A stretch of DNA of 64,000 bases, from contig JAJSPD010000020.1 of assembly GCA_021307315.1 (NCBI GenBank), forward strand, positions 620,001 through 684,000, read 5' to 3'. Shown here piece by piece: positions 46,618 through 60,500 of this stretch. How positions within the stretch are numbered: position 1 is the first letter of the stretch; each line of letters opens with the position of its first letter. The notes beneath the pieces are model-generated. The model saw nothing but the letters and a program-made list of their open reading frames with translations. It was not told the DNA's origin and did not search any database. Source of the stretch: Bisporella sp. PMI_857. Its lineage: Eukaryota > Ascomycota > Leotiomycetes > Helotiales > Helotiaceae. A program made the position numbers and the translations under genes.

Positions 46618-47721
46618 TCAAAAGAAGGCGACGACATCAGCGATCGTTGACTTGACGGCCCAGACTCCTAGCCTAAGTCTGTTCTGCGCTCCCCAATCTC
46701 GGCATCTCTGCTTTTGAGCTCGGACTTTGTGTATTGATCTGCCCACCCCATCAATGTTCACCTTATCTGACTCTCCGTCAAAGACCCATTGCATTAGGCC
46801 GCCCTTCGCCTCCGAACAGAACCATGCATTAGCATCAAATTCGGACATATTCTGCACGTAATCTCTGATGGCTTTGCATTCGGGATCAGTACTGTGCATC
46901 CTAATACAGTGATTGGGTTTGCCCTTGATGGGGTGATCCGCCTCGTGACGCAGCTGGGAGCCAGCAAAACGAATGCCAAGCTCGCAAAAGGCAAGGTAAT
47001 TGTTGAGAGGATGAATATCCCTCAAGTTCTGTTTTGCGGCATTACATGTTAACTTTCTGTTTCGGGAACAGATTTCGTGTTTTTAAGATAAGGGAATGTC
47101 ATCTTACTTTCGGGCAGATGTTGGTGAGTAATTCATTCACCATCAGATTCTCAGGACTTGTTTGATAGAGAGCAAACCCAATCGACGACACGAAGGCAGA
47201 AGTTTGGTCAGATTTTCAGTCCCCACATAAACAAGGAAACATGGTATTTTCCTTGTGTAGCTTATGCCTATTATCAAACTTAATCGACCCGGAAGGCTGA
47301 CCAAATACTTTTATGATGAGAACGCCAAGTTAGCAAAAGTATTCTAATGGTTATTATTTTATCGGCCGTGCAAAACTGTCTCCAAAGTGAGATATCGTGA
47401 CCTGAAGATATCAAGGCCATTATAGGGTTACTTACTGCAAACAGGGAGATCAAATTGCGAGTCTCCATTATTGATCGCCTTGAGATGAGAATTCGTTGTT
47501 ATACTCTGATCTGTATTTCCATGACGCTGTAAGTAATTCGATATAGACTCGTCCCTCGCATCTTCTACTGTTAGGTTATACTCCGGCAAGGACTCATAAC
47601 CCCAAAGCTTACGCTCGTGATTATCCTTGAATTGTGATGTCCAACACTGGGCTTGGCACATTTGATTGCTGTGAGCGCCACGAGTGAGTAATTGTAAACT
47701 AAAAAAAAAGAGCGTTTTCAA
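46618..47721 (-). CDS. putative secreted protein, exon structure unresolved
   Basis: Exon 1 from ATG 47721 encodes a signal peptide (MKTLFFFSLQLLTRGAHS) and a Cys-containing start (NQMCQAQCW). It ends near FDLPVC at a good gtaagt donor. The last exons are also convincing: a segment LMVNELLTNICPK joins, via a normal intron ending before 47026, to NLRDIHPLNNYLAFCELG and continues to a stop at 46618. How exon 1 connects to that segment is unclear: the natural phase fails and a small middle exon with a weak donor is needed. No domain is recognised. It could be a real multi-exon gene or a slightly damaged one. Confidence 0.4.
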
Positions 47722-49152
47722 TATTCAAGAACGCCCGGGGCAATAAAACGAGAGAGACGTAGGAAACTTAGGAGGCTGAAGGAGCATACCCTTTGCAAGA
47801 ACGGTGACCAGTTTGAATGTCCTCTTGATCTGGGCTACATGGTGATTCATCCTGACCTCTGATGTCCACATATTTGACGTATCAGTGAGCATTTCTCCAG
47901 AGGCCAGTAATTAGCTTTTCGGTGTTACGATGGAGAAGGTTAATCTCATCTTTTCCTGCGACGAAGTCTGGCGTGCCACTTTTAGTCCATGTAGTATATC
48001 TCAGCATTCCTGCAAGTTTCTATATATGGCCGTCAGCAGGAACAAAATAAGGGCCATAAACCAACAACAAAGAAGCCGAGTATTTCGTACCGGTACCACC
48101 CATACATCTAGAATATTGTGCTTTTGAGCGACTATTTCCATGCTCGTCAGTTACATTCCTATCCCCATTTTTTCGCGCGATATGGCCATTGCCATCCCAT
48201 TTTTAGGATATTTCCCCTTTCATGGCATTATGCAACGAATTGACTAAGCCATTTCGTACATCTACAGATGTCCTAACGATATGCTCATGTATCATATCAG
48301 AGCGGTGCCATGATTCGTCCGCAATGCCCCCTCCAAAAGACGCGCATAAGCCTCCAGCAACCTTTGGGCTTGCAAGTCCAGGCTAAGGAAATAATATGGG
48401 GTTAGTATTGTATGCCTTTCAAAAGAGCAGGACAAGGTCTAGGCCAGGAACCTTATTGCAATATGTCGCGGACATCAATATGTTCAACAGTGGAGGTACG
48501 AAGATCCGAAGATACTTCTGACCTAGTTGATACTTGAATGTATTAACACTTGCGGCATATTAAAGCTAAGCTGCTCACTCAGGCTTAAGATTAAACTTTC
48601 GAATTGTAAAGAATTTCTCTGCAGCACTTACGATGCCAACACCTTTGTGTACTGTATTTGGGCCCTTGATCGCCCAGGAGTATTGAATCCCAGCGTAAAC
48701 GATTTCAAACATTGCCTTCACTACAGATAAACATTAGTAGAATAAATCTTATACATGACAATATACACCATATACCATGCTTGAAGGCTTATTTCTAGTA
48801 TAACACCTCACAGGCCCCGTAAGGCAAGTCTTCTGAAGTCTCAAGATGACAGAGGCCAACAAAGCTTGACCCATTCCTCTCGAGGACGTATCAAAGACTT
48901 TGGCACATTTCAACGTGACTTATAGCGAAGAATTCATGGGCAGCATTATAAATTAAGGAGACGCGCACCGGCTTCTGAACCAAATGCAATGACCCCCTTC
49001 TTAACCTATTTTTCTCGCTCTGCCTCCTTTTTTTCGCGCTCTGTTCGATCTCCTGGACTCACAGTCGCCTTTTCCTTGTCATTGTTATTTAAATCCTCAT
49101 ATGTTGGTGGAGAAACATTAGCATCATATAGAGGAGGGGGATCGTCATTGCC
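47722..49152. other. 1.4-kb intergenic
   Basis: No supported gene; short frames only. Confidence 0.4.
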
Positions 49153-50852
49153 TCAATGGTCTGAACCTGGACTGCTATTTGGAGACTTGGCCGGCTTCTT
49201 CACGAGCGGCCTTCCTGGAGAGCTGGGTTTTTTGGAGCCACGTGAAGGAGGACGAGTTTTACGATGCTTTCCGTGAGGACTCCTGTTTCCTTTAGAGCCA
49301 GGACCTGGAGGAGGCAATAACTCTATCCGCTCGACATCCCCACGCTTGGAGATCGCTGGCGTGTCAGGTTCAAACCATGAGGGGCGAAATCTACTTGCAA
49401 CCAGATCCATCTCGTAAACTGTAGTGTTAAGCGGACCCAAAGTGGCTGCTTCGTAACCTATTGGAGTCAGCATAGCTCTTGAGATCAAATAATGGAATGC
49501 TAAGTAATATGTGCGTATACACCATACTTTGAGTGTGAAAGTCCAGAAAGGTGATTATATTACGTACCGTGAGTTGGCGGGTAAGTAGAGGTCAAAATAA
49601 GCTTGACTGTGTCTGTAACTAGTAATACAGCTGCGTCCACAGGTCCGCCAACGTCATATAAGGAGCCAGCGGCGCATATAGCAGCGGTAAAGACACTTAT
49701 AGTCGACTAGATAATACTATTTATAAATTGGCACAGGGCCTCCGCGCGGGCATCAGGCGTGGGAGAGAATAACTGAACGAGCCTGTGTGTTCGTCTTAGA
49801 TTGTTCATCTAAACTGCCAACATTAATTGCTATCAAGTCAGCCTGCCGTTCAAGTGACAATAAGTTGAGGTTTGAGTCCTTACATAGGCATAATGGTGAT
49901 TTCTCTGCAATCTATCTAACTTTAAGCTAATAAAATATACCCTTCTAGCTCGTCTTAAGATGTCTTACATTGGAATCTCCTTGTTCTGAGTTTCAAGAGA
50001 ATTCACAATGTCCTCACATCTAGGTAGTTTATCACAACCATTCTATAGCGAGAGTTTTAGTATTATTTTGTATATTTTGGTAGTTATCAAGAGTAAAAGG
50101 TTACCTCAAGAGCCCCCATACATTTGAAGCCAGCTTTATATCTGTAAAGTTACATATGTGACTGTCATAAGTGCACGGGAACTCCTGATGAAAACCCCAG
50201 TTAGGGTTAATGCTGCGAGCAGCTGAGACTTACAAGATAGACTATATTGCGGCAACTGAAGTCGCTACACCATAAACTCAAAGTTAGATCACTTGTTCGA
50301 AAATTCTCTCAAGGATAGCGCCATTTCAAGAGCGAATAACTCCAAAGACATGCTAAACGAGTATATACATGTCTTGAGAGCAAAATTTTATGAAGCCTTT
50401 AGATATAGGAGTTGTTGTTTCGAAAAGCTAACACTTACATTCCGTTCCACTAAGTCAATATTAGCTAGCTATATCTACAGCAAGGTGTGTTAGGTTGATT
50501 GTAATCCTTACATGTTTGTAGCCGAAATACTTCCCCTCGCCGTGATCACGAAATGCTTCAAAATCTGTCTCTCCTGCATTCTGACTCCATGATTCGTACC
50601 ACTCGATTGCCTCCGAATCTTCTACGTTTTTTGTGTCGCCATAAAGTATTTACCAAGGCAATTCCTTTTAGATGCCCAATGTTCGACAGCCTCCTCAAGG
50701 CCACCATCTCCTTTCGAAATTAAGCTGGAGGTTCGGTTCGTAAGTATGGCATTGTCATGGCTGTGGGATGGGGAGGGGCTCGATGGTGCCGGTATGGAAA
50801 CTGCAGCCTTTCCCCAGAACAGCAAGAGCAGTGCGCTCGTATACACCCTCAT
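49153..50852 (-). CDS. putative secreted protein with many small exons, possibly broken
   Basis: Exon 1 from ATG 50852 has a signal peptide (MRVYTSALLLLFWGKAAVS) and reads to RNCL; a 30-nt-class intron leads to EDSEAIEWYESWSQN...GKYFGYKH. Further exon-like pieces read HWNG-IDFSCRNIVYL, YKAGFKCMGALE, NGCDKLPRCEDIVNSLE, TAAICAAGSLYDVGG and, across a clean intron, GYEAATLGPLNTTVYEMD, ending in a basic Pro/Ser/Lys tail at 49153. Cysteine spacing suggests disulfides. Not all phases can be reconciled, and a TAG codon falls inside an otherwise open exon near 49710. The family is unknown to me. It shares strand and signal-peptide layout with the gene at 46.6-47.7 kb. Confidence 0.4.
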
Positions 50853-51500
50853 ACTGGTTGAGCGAAGTCCAAATTGAACAAGATTTACTTTAAAGAACTT
50901 GCGTGGACCCTTATCCTTGAATGATGGTGTAGTTTTGGAGAATAATTGGTGACCTACGACGTATTTATACTCACAAATCCAAGTGATAGAGCAAGGAAGA
51001 GCTATCTTACTAAAATCCCACTTGATGTAGTCGTATCTGAGATATGAGCGAAAAGTTTTCTCTGAATTTACTATTCTACGCTAGGAGTCGGACGATGTCT
51101 TTAAGACAATGCGAAAAAGCGCTGGACTTGAGCAATAAGCAGAGTTTGGATGAATATTCTGCGATAGAGCAGGAGCAAAACAAATGACGCAGATAAGCAA
51201 TCAGTCTTAATGTCACATGAGATATAAGGGTATGAACGGCTAGCGTTAAATTTGAAGCGCAAGTTAACACTATACACATCATAAACTTAAGTGACATAAT
51301 CTCACACTGCAACGCACCTCAACGAAATGTACATCATACACAAGTATCCATTTTAAAACTTAAAACTGGCTAGACTGTAGCCGATGCATGTTGAGCAGTA
51401 AAACAAGAATGGCAGCTTCGGTGGATCCAGGAATAGCATCTACTTTCAGTTGAGTTTCGTACCGTTCGCTAGGTAAAGTTCTTTCTAAAGCTTAGGTTTG
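50853..51500. other. intergenic
   Basis: 5' flank of the putative secreted protein gene and 3' flank of the phosphoesterase gene. No feature seen. Confidence 0.4.
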
Positions 51501-52636
51501 TCAATCTCCCCAGGTCGGCAACTCGATATCAACAACAATTGGCTTATTCAACGACTTCCCGCCTCTATGTGGCCAGCTTGACGACATGATAGCAGCATTC
51601 ACAACACAGGTTTCCAACCGCGATGTACGACCCGATAGAGCCAGAATATCGGATCTTGAGGTTAGAGGTATCCCACCACAACCAGCGGTCAAGCTTGGTT
51701 CCATCATTGGGAATTGGGTATGGATGCTGTCTTTATTTTGTACCAGAATTGGAGAAACCGGCGTCGACGCTTTTGCGCAATTTATATCTTCGCAGTCTCC
51801 TATCGCACCGTCATTTTGCAAAGGACGCCCCAATTTTCCAGTCAGGTCTAGTAAAGAAAGTTTTCTGTTGTCCTTGCCAGGATCCATCCACGGTTGCACA
51901 GAGCGTTCCTTATATCTACAATTGGTTGAATCAAGGTCCCATTCAATCCGCTCTGCTCCTCTACCTTCATGGACATGTCCGCAGACTGCTATGCGTGGCC
52001 GGATTCTCCATAAAGCTTGTCGTAGGGCCTCGCAGCCAAGGGTTCGCCTGTCATTTCCACTATCGCAGTGATATTTAGGAGGTGTATGCGTGACAACAAT
52101 ATCTGTAGCTAGGGGAATGCTTTCCCAGATTCGTGCAGCATCATCTGTGCTATACCCAAAAGCCCACATGCCATTCGCAGGTGACAGTGGGGAGCCAAAG
52201 ATCTTGAAGGTTGTTCGAGGACCGTTTGGAGATAGTAATCTGATTATAGCGGCTTCATGGCGTAGCCATATAATTGAGGTTGAGTTCTCTAGCAATTCTT
52301 GACATTTTATATGGTCTTGTGGATTTTGACTGTGGAAATATGATCCGTATTCTTCATAAAATGAGCTATCGAGAGTAATGTCGTGATTGCCTAGTAGTGT
52401 CAACATATATATGTATGTTTACAGACAAGGAAGCCTGTACCTGCTATGACAATTTTGGCTTCGAAATCTGCCTCCTCCAACCAGTGGATGGCCTTCTGTA
52501 GTTCTGAGAAAGATCCTTGATTTGATAAGTCCCCGGCATGAATGAGCACATCTCCTTTCGGAAGCTTGATCGCCTTTCCAGAGTTATGTGTATCAGATAC
52601 GCAAACAATCCTCGTCCTTCTTAATTGGGGCCCCAT
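51501..52636 (-). CDS. calcineurin-like metallophosphoesterase (MPPED-like)
   Basis: Two exons (intron 52391-52440) give 361 aa from ATG 52636. Metal-binding blocks are complete: VCVSDTHN (DxH), LIHAGDLSNQG (GD), IVIAGNHDITL (GNHD, formed across the intron), DIVVTHTPP and AVCGHVHEGRG (GHxH). Human MPPED1/2 and their fungal relatives are compact phosphodiesterases of this type. The roughly 110 C-terminal residues beyond the domain are fungal-specific and unassigned. Substrate unknown. Confidence 0.88.
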
Positions 52637-53547
52637 TATTTATAAAAGATATCCTACTTCGATTCGAGGCTGGAGAGATGCGGTTCCGCACATCAAAGGT
52701 CGTGCCTGCTTCCAGAGCCACTCTCATCAGCGATAGCTCGGGTTGCGATACCCGTCTACCATTTTCCTTGCTGGTCAGAAAGGCAATGCTTCTGTCACGC
52801 TTATATCAGCCACTAGATATGGCTGACGAAATATTGCGACGAAGCATATCTTTTTATTGATGTCGCTTTGATGTGGCGTTCAAAAACCTGTCCCTTCTCG
52901 TCAATGTATCGCCATAACAGCTTAATGAATACAGCAATTGCAAATTATGTTAATTGAATGTAGATACTCGAACGTTTGAACAGGATCGATGATGCAACGA
53001 AGTTATGGTTATGATAAGATAATAAGCTTGTTTGTTGTGGTAGCCGTCAGTCTCGGCATATCTTCCACATTGAGCTTTATCGCCGCATGAACATCCCCTT
53101 TTCTATCCCTGAGCAAAAGGCGACAACCCATACCACGTTCAATCTTTTGGCTCCACGACCATTTTAGAGCACGAATCCTCTTTCAAACGCGATCACTAGT
53201 AGTACAACTGTCTCATAAGGCTTCTCTCTCTAGATTCCGCTAATTGCCCTCGGTATCGCGAAACCTCTAGCACACTGGATAAAACAAGAAAGTAAACACC
53301 TTTAGCCTCAAACTTCACGAGCCTTTGAGACTGGCCTAGCTTCTGTTGCAGACCTTCTGCGATATCTTTATCACTGCAATTGCCCCTCAGAACTTCCCAA
53401 CATTCGTTACGAGCGAATTGCAATCTGAAGTTATCGAACGGAGCTGGTTCAACCAAAGTAACAATTGTCTAATATAGCCCCGCGAGATCTTTCACCTCTC
53501 CAATTGCCAATCGGACTGAAACAAAATCCGCCAGCCTTGAAGGCACG
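52637..53547. other. divergent intergenic
   Basis: Shared 5' region of the phosphoesterase (-) and TeaR (+) genes. A minus-strand frame at 53196-53456 has no recognised domain and was not accepted. Confidence 0.4.
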
Positions 53548-55212
53548 ATGGCTGCGGTTTCCGCACCGCAAGCCCACACGTCTTTGACACCGCCAAGTAG
53601 TTCTCACGGTAGTGGACAAAACTCGTGGAATTATTCTGTGCCTGCACAACCAGAGGTATGTCAATCTCACTGCAAGGTCTAGCCTATTGTTGGAACACTA
53701 CCTAACCTATGCGTACAGGACATACTGCACAGTAAAATGGGTGACTATTCGAACCCGCCTCCACTGACGCAAATGAACGGCAATCCTCTCAACCATCAAA
53801 ATTCACGTCCAGACCTATCACAAAGAAGAGCCGACACGTCTCAGACTACGCGAGCCGTCGAGTCCGGATTTCTAGCACCCGCCCGCGTCAACGCTCTCGC
53901 TAGAAAAGACAGCAGCATCAGCGAAGCTGGCAGTGCTCCCGATAGCTTACTGGATTTATATGGCACAAACAGAAGCGGGGTGAATAGCGTAGATCTTGGT
54001 GAGAGGAAGATGGAAGGAATATATGCAGACGATGAGGATCCTGAGCATTCGAGATGGATACATAGAGACAAGCTTGCGCGTATTGAAAGCCAGGAACTAC
54101 AGGCTGCGGGGATCATACTTCCTCGAGGTCGGGCTACTAGCAAATCTAGCCGGCGAGAACAAAGTCGGGATCATCAACGCAATAGGAGCAGAAGTGAGCA
54201 AGGGGGGCAAAAGAGGCAGAGAATAGGATCGTACCCGGAGGAAGAGCCGGAGGAGCCAGAAGAGCCTGAAGATAATGGAGGTTGGGAGCTGCGACTACCA
54301 GAGGAAGTAGCACAGGACACAGGAGATTTGTACCGTGACATGAGTGGTGGCGTAAAGGGTGTCTCTCGGATTCCTGTTTTGACAACAAGTCCCATACCCA
54401 TACCATTACAGCACCTAGAGCGCGACACACCCATGAAAAGGACACATAGTGGAGGATGGACTATAGACGATGATGGACTTTCGTATCAAAAATCTCGGGG
54501 AAGGAGTGATAGCGTTAAGCCATTTGATGACGCGGGCACAACACCTACGCCAGCAAAACGGCAGGCATCAGAGAACTCTCCTACTAAGAAACCTGCATTG
54601 CGGAAAGGCTCAACCCCCGGAACACGCACTCCTTCAGCGCAACGACCTAAGACAAGATCCGGACCGGGACGCGAAACGTCAGGGACGCAACGACCGACTA
54701 CACGATCTGGCGAACTGGGACATAGCAACAGCATAAAACGGCCCGAAGGCGACCCTCCATGGCTCGCGTCAATGTACAAGCCCGATCCTCGTCTGCCGCC
54801 TGACCAGCAACTACTCCCCACCGTTGCCAAGCGTCTACAACAAGAGCAATGGGAAAAGGAAGGAAAATTTGGCAATGCATACGATACTTCTTTCCGGCCG
54901 CTCAACGATGAACAGCTCCCTCAGCCAGAGCCCACGCCTTCGAGAACGCCTGAGGCCGCAGAACAGAAACTAGAGCAGGATTCCGAATGGCCACTGCGCG
55001 CCCCAGCACCACCTAAGAGCCCAGTATTGAGCGCGGGGCGGCCGGGAACAGCGGGAGGTTATAGTACAATCCCGCGGATCACGGGCCAGGGACAGCCGCA
55101 GGGTGTGGGACCACTTCCAAGCCCAAATACTGCAGCGCCGACAAGAGTCCAAAACTCGGCCGAGGAGACGAAGGAGAAAGAGGGAGGCTGTGGATGCTGT
55201 GTGGTCATGTGA
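53548..55212 (+). CDS. teaR: TeaR / Mod5-like cell-end polarity receptor, CaaX protein
   Basis: Two exons (intron 53656-53718) give 533 aa. The protein is largely disordered: Ser/Thr/Pro-rich, with a conserved SRWIHRDKLARIESQELQ segment, an acidic EEEPEEPEEPED run, Arg/Ser-rich blocks and EGDPPWLASMYKPDPRLPPD near residue 390. It ends in CGCCVVM, a CaaX box (CVVM) with an extra Cys in front, for prenylation and membrane anchoring. In Aspergillus TeaR and fission yeast Mod5 this anchor docks TeaA/Tea1 and microtubule ends at the growing hyphal tip. The assignment rests on the helix segment, the PPWLASMYKPDP motif and the tail. Confidence 0.85.
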
Positions 55213-57255
55213 GCGATACAACCATAATCATGCGCATTTCTTTCTTTTGTGCCCATTGCTTTCGATATGGAGACAGAGATGGAGATTCCCTTTTGCTTTT
55301 AAGAATGGCGTTGGGCGCTGGACTACTTGAGCGGTTTTTTTATACCAGCAAACGTTTGCCGCAGCTGGGTCTGCCTTGATTGGCCTAACCTTTCTCCATC
55401 ATACATTTTGCCGTTGTTTTTCTTTTCTAGCACGGCATAGCATTGCAACAAAACCGTTTCCTTTTTCCAGACACGAATGATGACTCTCATATATTTACTT
55501 CGAGAAGGGGACGCATAGAAGGGGATTGCAGCGATTGGAGATGGAACGAGGTTTGCAGGGCAAGCGTGAGAGGGGGAGGACGATGATTGATACCAGCTAT
55601 TGCTCCAGGGAGGGAGGCAGACTAACACAACAAGAAAAACCTAATTTGTATTACCTATTTTTTGTACCCTAAAATACCCCCAATCTTCTTCGTCCCTTCC
55701 TCTTTGCTCTCTATGAGCTAGATGAGGTGCGCAAATTGAGATTTGTTTATTTATTTTCTCTAGAAAAACCTGTTCTTCCTTGTGCTGCGCCATCCCCAAC
55801 ATTTTTCGTATCTGCATCATATGTAGAAGCAGGGAGCACCACCACGACCATCCACCCAACAGATACACCCCATCCGCGCTCAACGCCCTAAAATCCGTGG
55901 CCTCAAGGCACCATATTCTCAAGCTCGGCTTCCACCGCCATTCCGCCGTATGCACCGTAAAACCCGCACATAATCTAATCTAGTGGAATCTAATCTGGAT
56001 ATACTATGCCTACCAGCGGATTTAAGACGCGGGAGACGTGGCTCGGCGGTGGGGATATGAGATGAGATATTGGAGAAGGATGGTGGTGGTGAAAGAAGGT
56101 TAAGCTAGTTGTTGCTTGCGGGTTGTGGTGGGTTCTGTTGGGTGTGGTGTTGTTGGGATGGGTCATGGGATGTTGGGGAATGGATTGGACGGATGGAGGG
56201 GAGGGGTGAGGAGAGGAATGGGAGTATTAGGAGTTTGGGAATAGGGTTGAGGGAGGTTCAAGGAGGTATGTGGGATTTCTTGATGAGGTGTTTGTGTGAG
56301 GCTGGTTTTGGAATTGGATATTGACGTTAGCTGTGCATATCATGAAGTGTATCACGGGACTTTGGTCTATATAGTGAAAGACGAATGAAATATCATGCGG
56401 AAACTCGGGGACGAATAGAATGTGTGAAGACGTCTTGGACATTGTGTTGGGATTTAAATATATTGGTCGTAGCAACAGCCAGCTGCTGCTTCCTTTTTTT
56501 TTATTGGCATCTCTCATCTAATTTTTTCCTGTTTTCTTCTCAATTCGTGATCGTACATTCATACCCTAAAAACTCCGACGCGCTCGCTCGATGCAAGAAG
56601 CAAAACACAATGTGGTATCATACAAAACAATATTCCAGAATAGAAAGCCCCCATCTCAGTGCAGTGAGGCAGTGTAAAGAAACACATATACAGCGTAGCA
56701 TTCCTTGATGCAGAGCAATAGCACACCTAATTTCTAAAATAGAAGCATTGGTGTACCATGACGTCGAAGGAGAGTATTCGACATGAGGGGCCCCGCCTTG
56801 CAGATGCAAGAGTGATGTGGTGTGTAGTGGTCCCTTCTGAGTGGATGAGGGGTCGTGACTTGTTAAACGATTGGAGCGGGACTGGCTGTTGGCATTGCAC
56901 TGGACGATGTGTGCATAAAAGTCGTTTCTCCTGCCTCTGAGTGATGCAGGTGTCGTTGATAGCGTAGTACTTTAATATGAGGTATTCAATTTCGCGTTGG
57001 CGGAGTTCAGATATGTTGTTGGGGGATTTTGGTAGTAGGAAACGAGATCCTTCTATGCGCAGGCCGTCTCCTCCAAAACCCCCCACCATGATGTTCTTGT
57101 CCGTAAACTCGGTGACCCCACTCCCTCACTCGTAATATAGTCCATCCACATGCATAGATGATCTCGCCAGGAAGCGTCGCCCTGCTCGCCTCAGCGCAAT
57201 CCAGCGTCCTCAGTCTTCCATCGTCTCATCGACCGCTCCCCTGTCCATCTCCCTT
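55213..57255. other. 2-kb intergenic
   Basis: 3' flank of teaR. A purine- and G-rich strand at about 56100-56260 (repeated tgtggtg / gttggg) is compositionally unusual. No gene supported. Confidence 0.4.
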
Positions 57256-57540
57256 TCAGCGATACCCAACCATTTTGGCACATCGGTCGCAATAGTATAG
57301 GTTGGTTCCAAAGCTAACCATGCCACTTGCGCTCAGCTCGCTGGAGCTCACCCTGCTGCTCTGTCCATTGCTCACCACCTCAACACACTTGGCACATCTT
57401 GAGCATCGCAGCGTCCGCACCACGGGTGCCTGACCCATCGAGTATCTAGGGGAATTATAGTTATAGGATGATGTCGAAGACGATGATGTCGAAGACGACG
57501 AGGTCGAAGTCGAGTCCGAAGAGGAGGAACGTTTGCTCAT
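57256..57540 (-). CDS. small Ser-rich protein with paired CxxC motifs
   Basis: 94 aa, single exon. An N-terminal Ser/Thr run (SSSSDSTSTSSSSTSSSSTS), encoded by a gac/gat-rich repeat, is followed by VRTLRCSRCAKCVEVV and, 30 residues on, YYCDRCAKMVGYR. The two CxxC pairs suggest a zinc ribbon. Short proteins of this shape are widespread in Pezizomycotina without known function. The preceding ~280 bp on the same strand (57551-57820) is an open leader, not a separate gene. Confidence 0.65.
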   Translation of the reverse strand: MSKRSSSSDSTSTSSSSTSSSSTSSYNYNSPRYSMGQAPVVRTLRCSRCAKCVEVVSNGQSSRVSSSELSASGMVSFGTNLYYCDRCAKMVGYR

Positions 57541-60500
57541 ATTGAGTTTGTTATTTTATGATTGATTGATTTGTTAAGTGGCACAGGAAAGTGGCGCTTC
57601 CAGGTTTCGAGTAATCCGAGGTTTGAGGATGCGATATTGATGATGTCTTTGAGCAAAAGTGTAAAAGATAGGGTTTCGGCGTTTGTGGGTAGTATAAATC
57701 TTCTAATGGAAAATTTGAGGCGGATTCAAGGATTGTCGTAGGTAAAGAGGACTGTAGCGAAAGGGTTGGTGTCAGAAGAGATCGAAGTATCCCGAAGGCA
57801 TCGACGCGTTCAGGTGTCAAGTTTAAGGACTTACTTGCAGATGACCCTTGTTGTATGGCCCTGACGTCTCGATCTAAGTTTGAAAAACTGATCTTTGGAG
57901 ATGGATGAACTAGACCGGGCGGCGGTAATCCCTTCTAGATCTGGTTGCCGTTCCTTCTGCAGGATGAGGTAGTTGGCGGGGCGGGAAGTTTTGTAGTTGG
58001 CTTAACTTGAGATGCGGTAGACCAATAAGCGGACCGAGTTAACAGATGCTACTTAAGAAGATGTGAAAGAGCACAGCGAAACTCAGTTCCTTGAAACGGT
58101 AGGCGAGCGGCTCCGTTTACTACTTCTTATCAAGTTTGGTGAGAGTGATTGGTTTAAGGTGGGTTTGGTGGTCAACGACGACGACGACGACGTTGTACTT
58201 TCTACTTGGTAAGTCGAGATTCGAGATCCAAATCAAATGATGTAACGCTTGCCACGTCACAAATGATGGGAGAAGGCAACAAAAGACGAGAGATGAAGAA
58301 GCAACCGTCTTCAAATTGGTGGAGAGATAGAGAGAGAGAAAAGGCACTGTAGATATTTGTTATATCTATCAACCTGTATTCAGTGACGTTTCAACAAGAT
58401 GGAAACCACACATTCATATATATCCCATACACAACTGGGCCCCCGGCCCCTCCAAGCATCTCCTAAGGCTTGGAGGCTCGTATGTTTATATTTGGTCTGC
58501 CTGTACGAACTAGAGGTTGCCCTACTGCTGCAAAGTAAGTCCAAGTACATGACTTATCTGCTATTGCGTGGCTTTGGACTTGCAGGTCTTTCCATCCGTT
58601 CCGGAATGTTGAGCCAGGTCGCAACCATCACAAAAAAAAGACAAAAACAGTCAGAAAAACAATTTCTGCCAACGGGCGAACGGCCATATCGGTGCCCAAG
58701 CTGCCGGCGCCCCGCTGCACCCTGAACCACACCTCAACCCCTCCAAGCTGCCCAAGGCCATAGCCACGTCTGGGCGCGGTGCACGCGTGTACAGTACAGG
58801 AAAGTGAGTTCAGTAACTGGTGCCGATAACTTTGTCTGACGACCCTTATTTTTCAACCGAATAGAAGTAAGTAACCCTGGATTGTCCCTTCGTGCATCAG
58901 GAGCGCAGGGGGCTTACTCTTAATCCGGTTATTGAGTCGTTGAAGTGTGCCATGGCATCATTCCCCTTCTCTCTTCGTCTTCAACAAAACGTCGTCACGA
59001 GTCAGAGATATTGGAGGAGCTGCCCCCAATTGATGGCGGTGAATGGGTGTTGAACATGCATGCCATTCCAACTTTTGGCTTGTTTACTGTCCTTGCCAAA
59101 AGATGATAGGGTCTCATGGTGTGCAGCCTCGAAAAGGGGGCCAAATCGAATGAACGGTCGCGGGGTTTCGTTTCACGGGTCTAGCGGAATCGGCTGTGAC
59201 GGGAACGAGATATCCCATTTGCCAGGCTAACTTCCAAGCTTTGCAACAGCTAAACTCAAAAACCCCCTTTCTTCCTACAACCATCAGGCACCTATCTGTG
59301 CTGAGGGCTTACTACGCTTATTACGAGTAAGGCAAACTCTAATATTTTATCTAGTCTAACATTCTTTCCCAAAACTCTGATATCAATTCGGCTGTTGATC
59401 GTTGCCAATTTTTTTCGCTACAGCTTCTGTTAGAATGATGCGAGAGACGAGATATCGCTGCTTGCATACAACGTTGATTCTGCAGAATCGCAAGGTTTAC
59501 CATGTCTTACAAGCTACAATACTTTTTTAACCTGCTTGTGTGAATTTCCGCGGACATCCTTTTACTTTCTATACTTCAAGACATAGCATCATTATCAATA
59601 ATTACCAGACTACCAAGAGTTGCTCAGGAACCAATTAGACTTGTCATAGAATTTTCTCCCATGACTTTGGTAGTTCTCATGAAGAGTGTCTCGACGTCTG
59701 GCAAAGAATGAAAATGCATCTTCAACACAAACACAATTGTGGACGATAATCCTAGAGACCGGAGATTAAGGTCTAGCTTTGGAGCAAGTTCAGAACAAGT
59801 GCTCTGCTAGGCTCAATCTCTAACTATCCGTTTGCTAGCAAGCCAAATCGGCAGTTGACACATCAATACCCCATGTTAAAGTTAAAGCACTCATGCAAAA
59901 CTGACCCGCGATACCTTACGAGAATTCAGAACAAACCTCCTCTTTCTCGGTGTCATCAGACATCAGACAAGTGTTCGAAAACCAGTATATGGGACGCTAC
60001 TGACTTGTATCGTCTGACCAACTGCACCCTACTTTGACATTCAACGCTAGACAACGAAACAATTGATCGACAATTCTACCCGCCGCTAACCAACCCAATG
60101 GCGTCGCAACATCTACAAGTTGAATCCGATCGACGATGTCATGCGATTTCGGTATGCAGTTTGTAAACAGCACGCAATTTTGCAAACATGAAAATACCGC
60201 AAAGTTATATGCAAGTCTGCGTCGGCCAAGACACAACTCATCACGACTACTTGTAGTTTGAGGTTACACATGCTTGGTCACGACTGAACTGCAATATTTA
60301 AATGATTATCTGACGTGAACTATTCATTCATGGCCACGAAACTCTGCCTGGTCGGTCGCATACGATCTGTGACGCCGCTGTCTTCTCGTGCACCTGTTCT
60401 GCCGTGAAGCCAAGCTAAAACGTCATTGGAGGAGCTGAAAACCACCTCCACCAGCAAGATTGTGTTTTTGAGTAAATCAAACAAACCATCCCTTCGTCTA

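Noticed and set aside
53196..53456. 86-aa minus-strand frame upstream of teaR
   Set aside because: No domain, and it lies in the promoter region shared by two confident genes.
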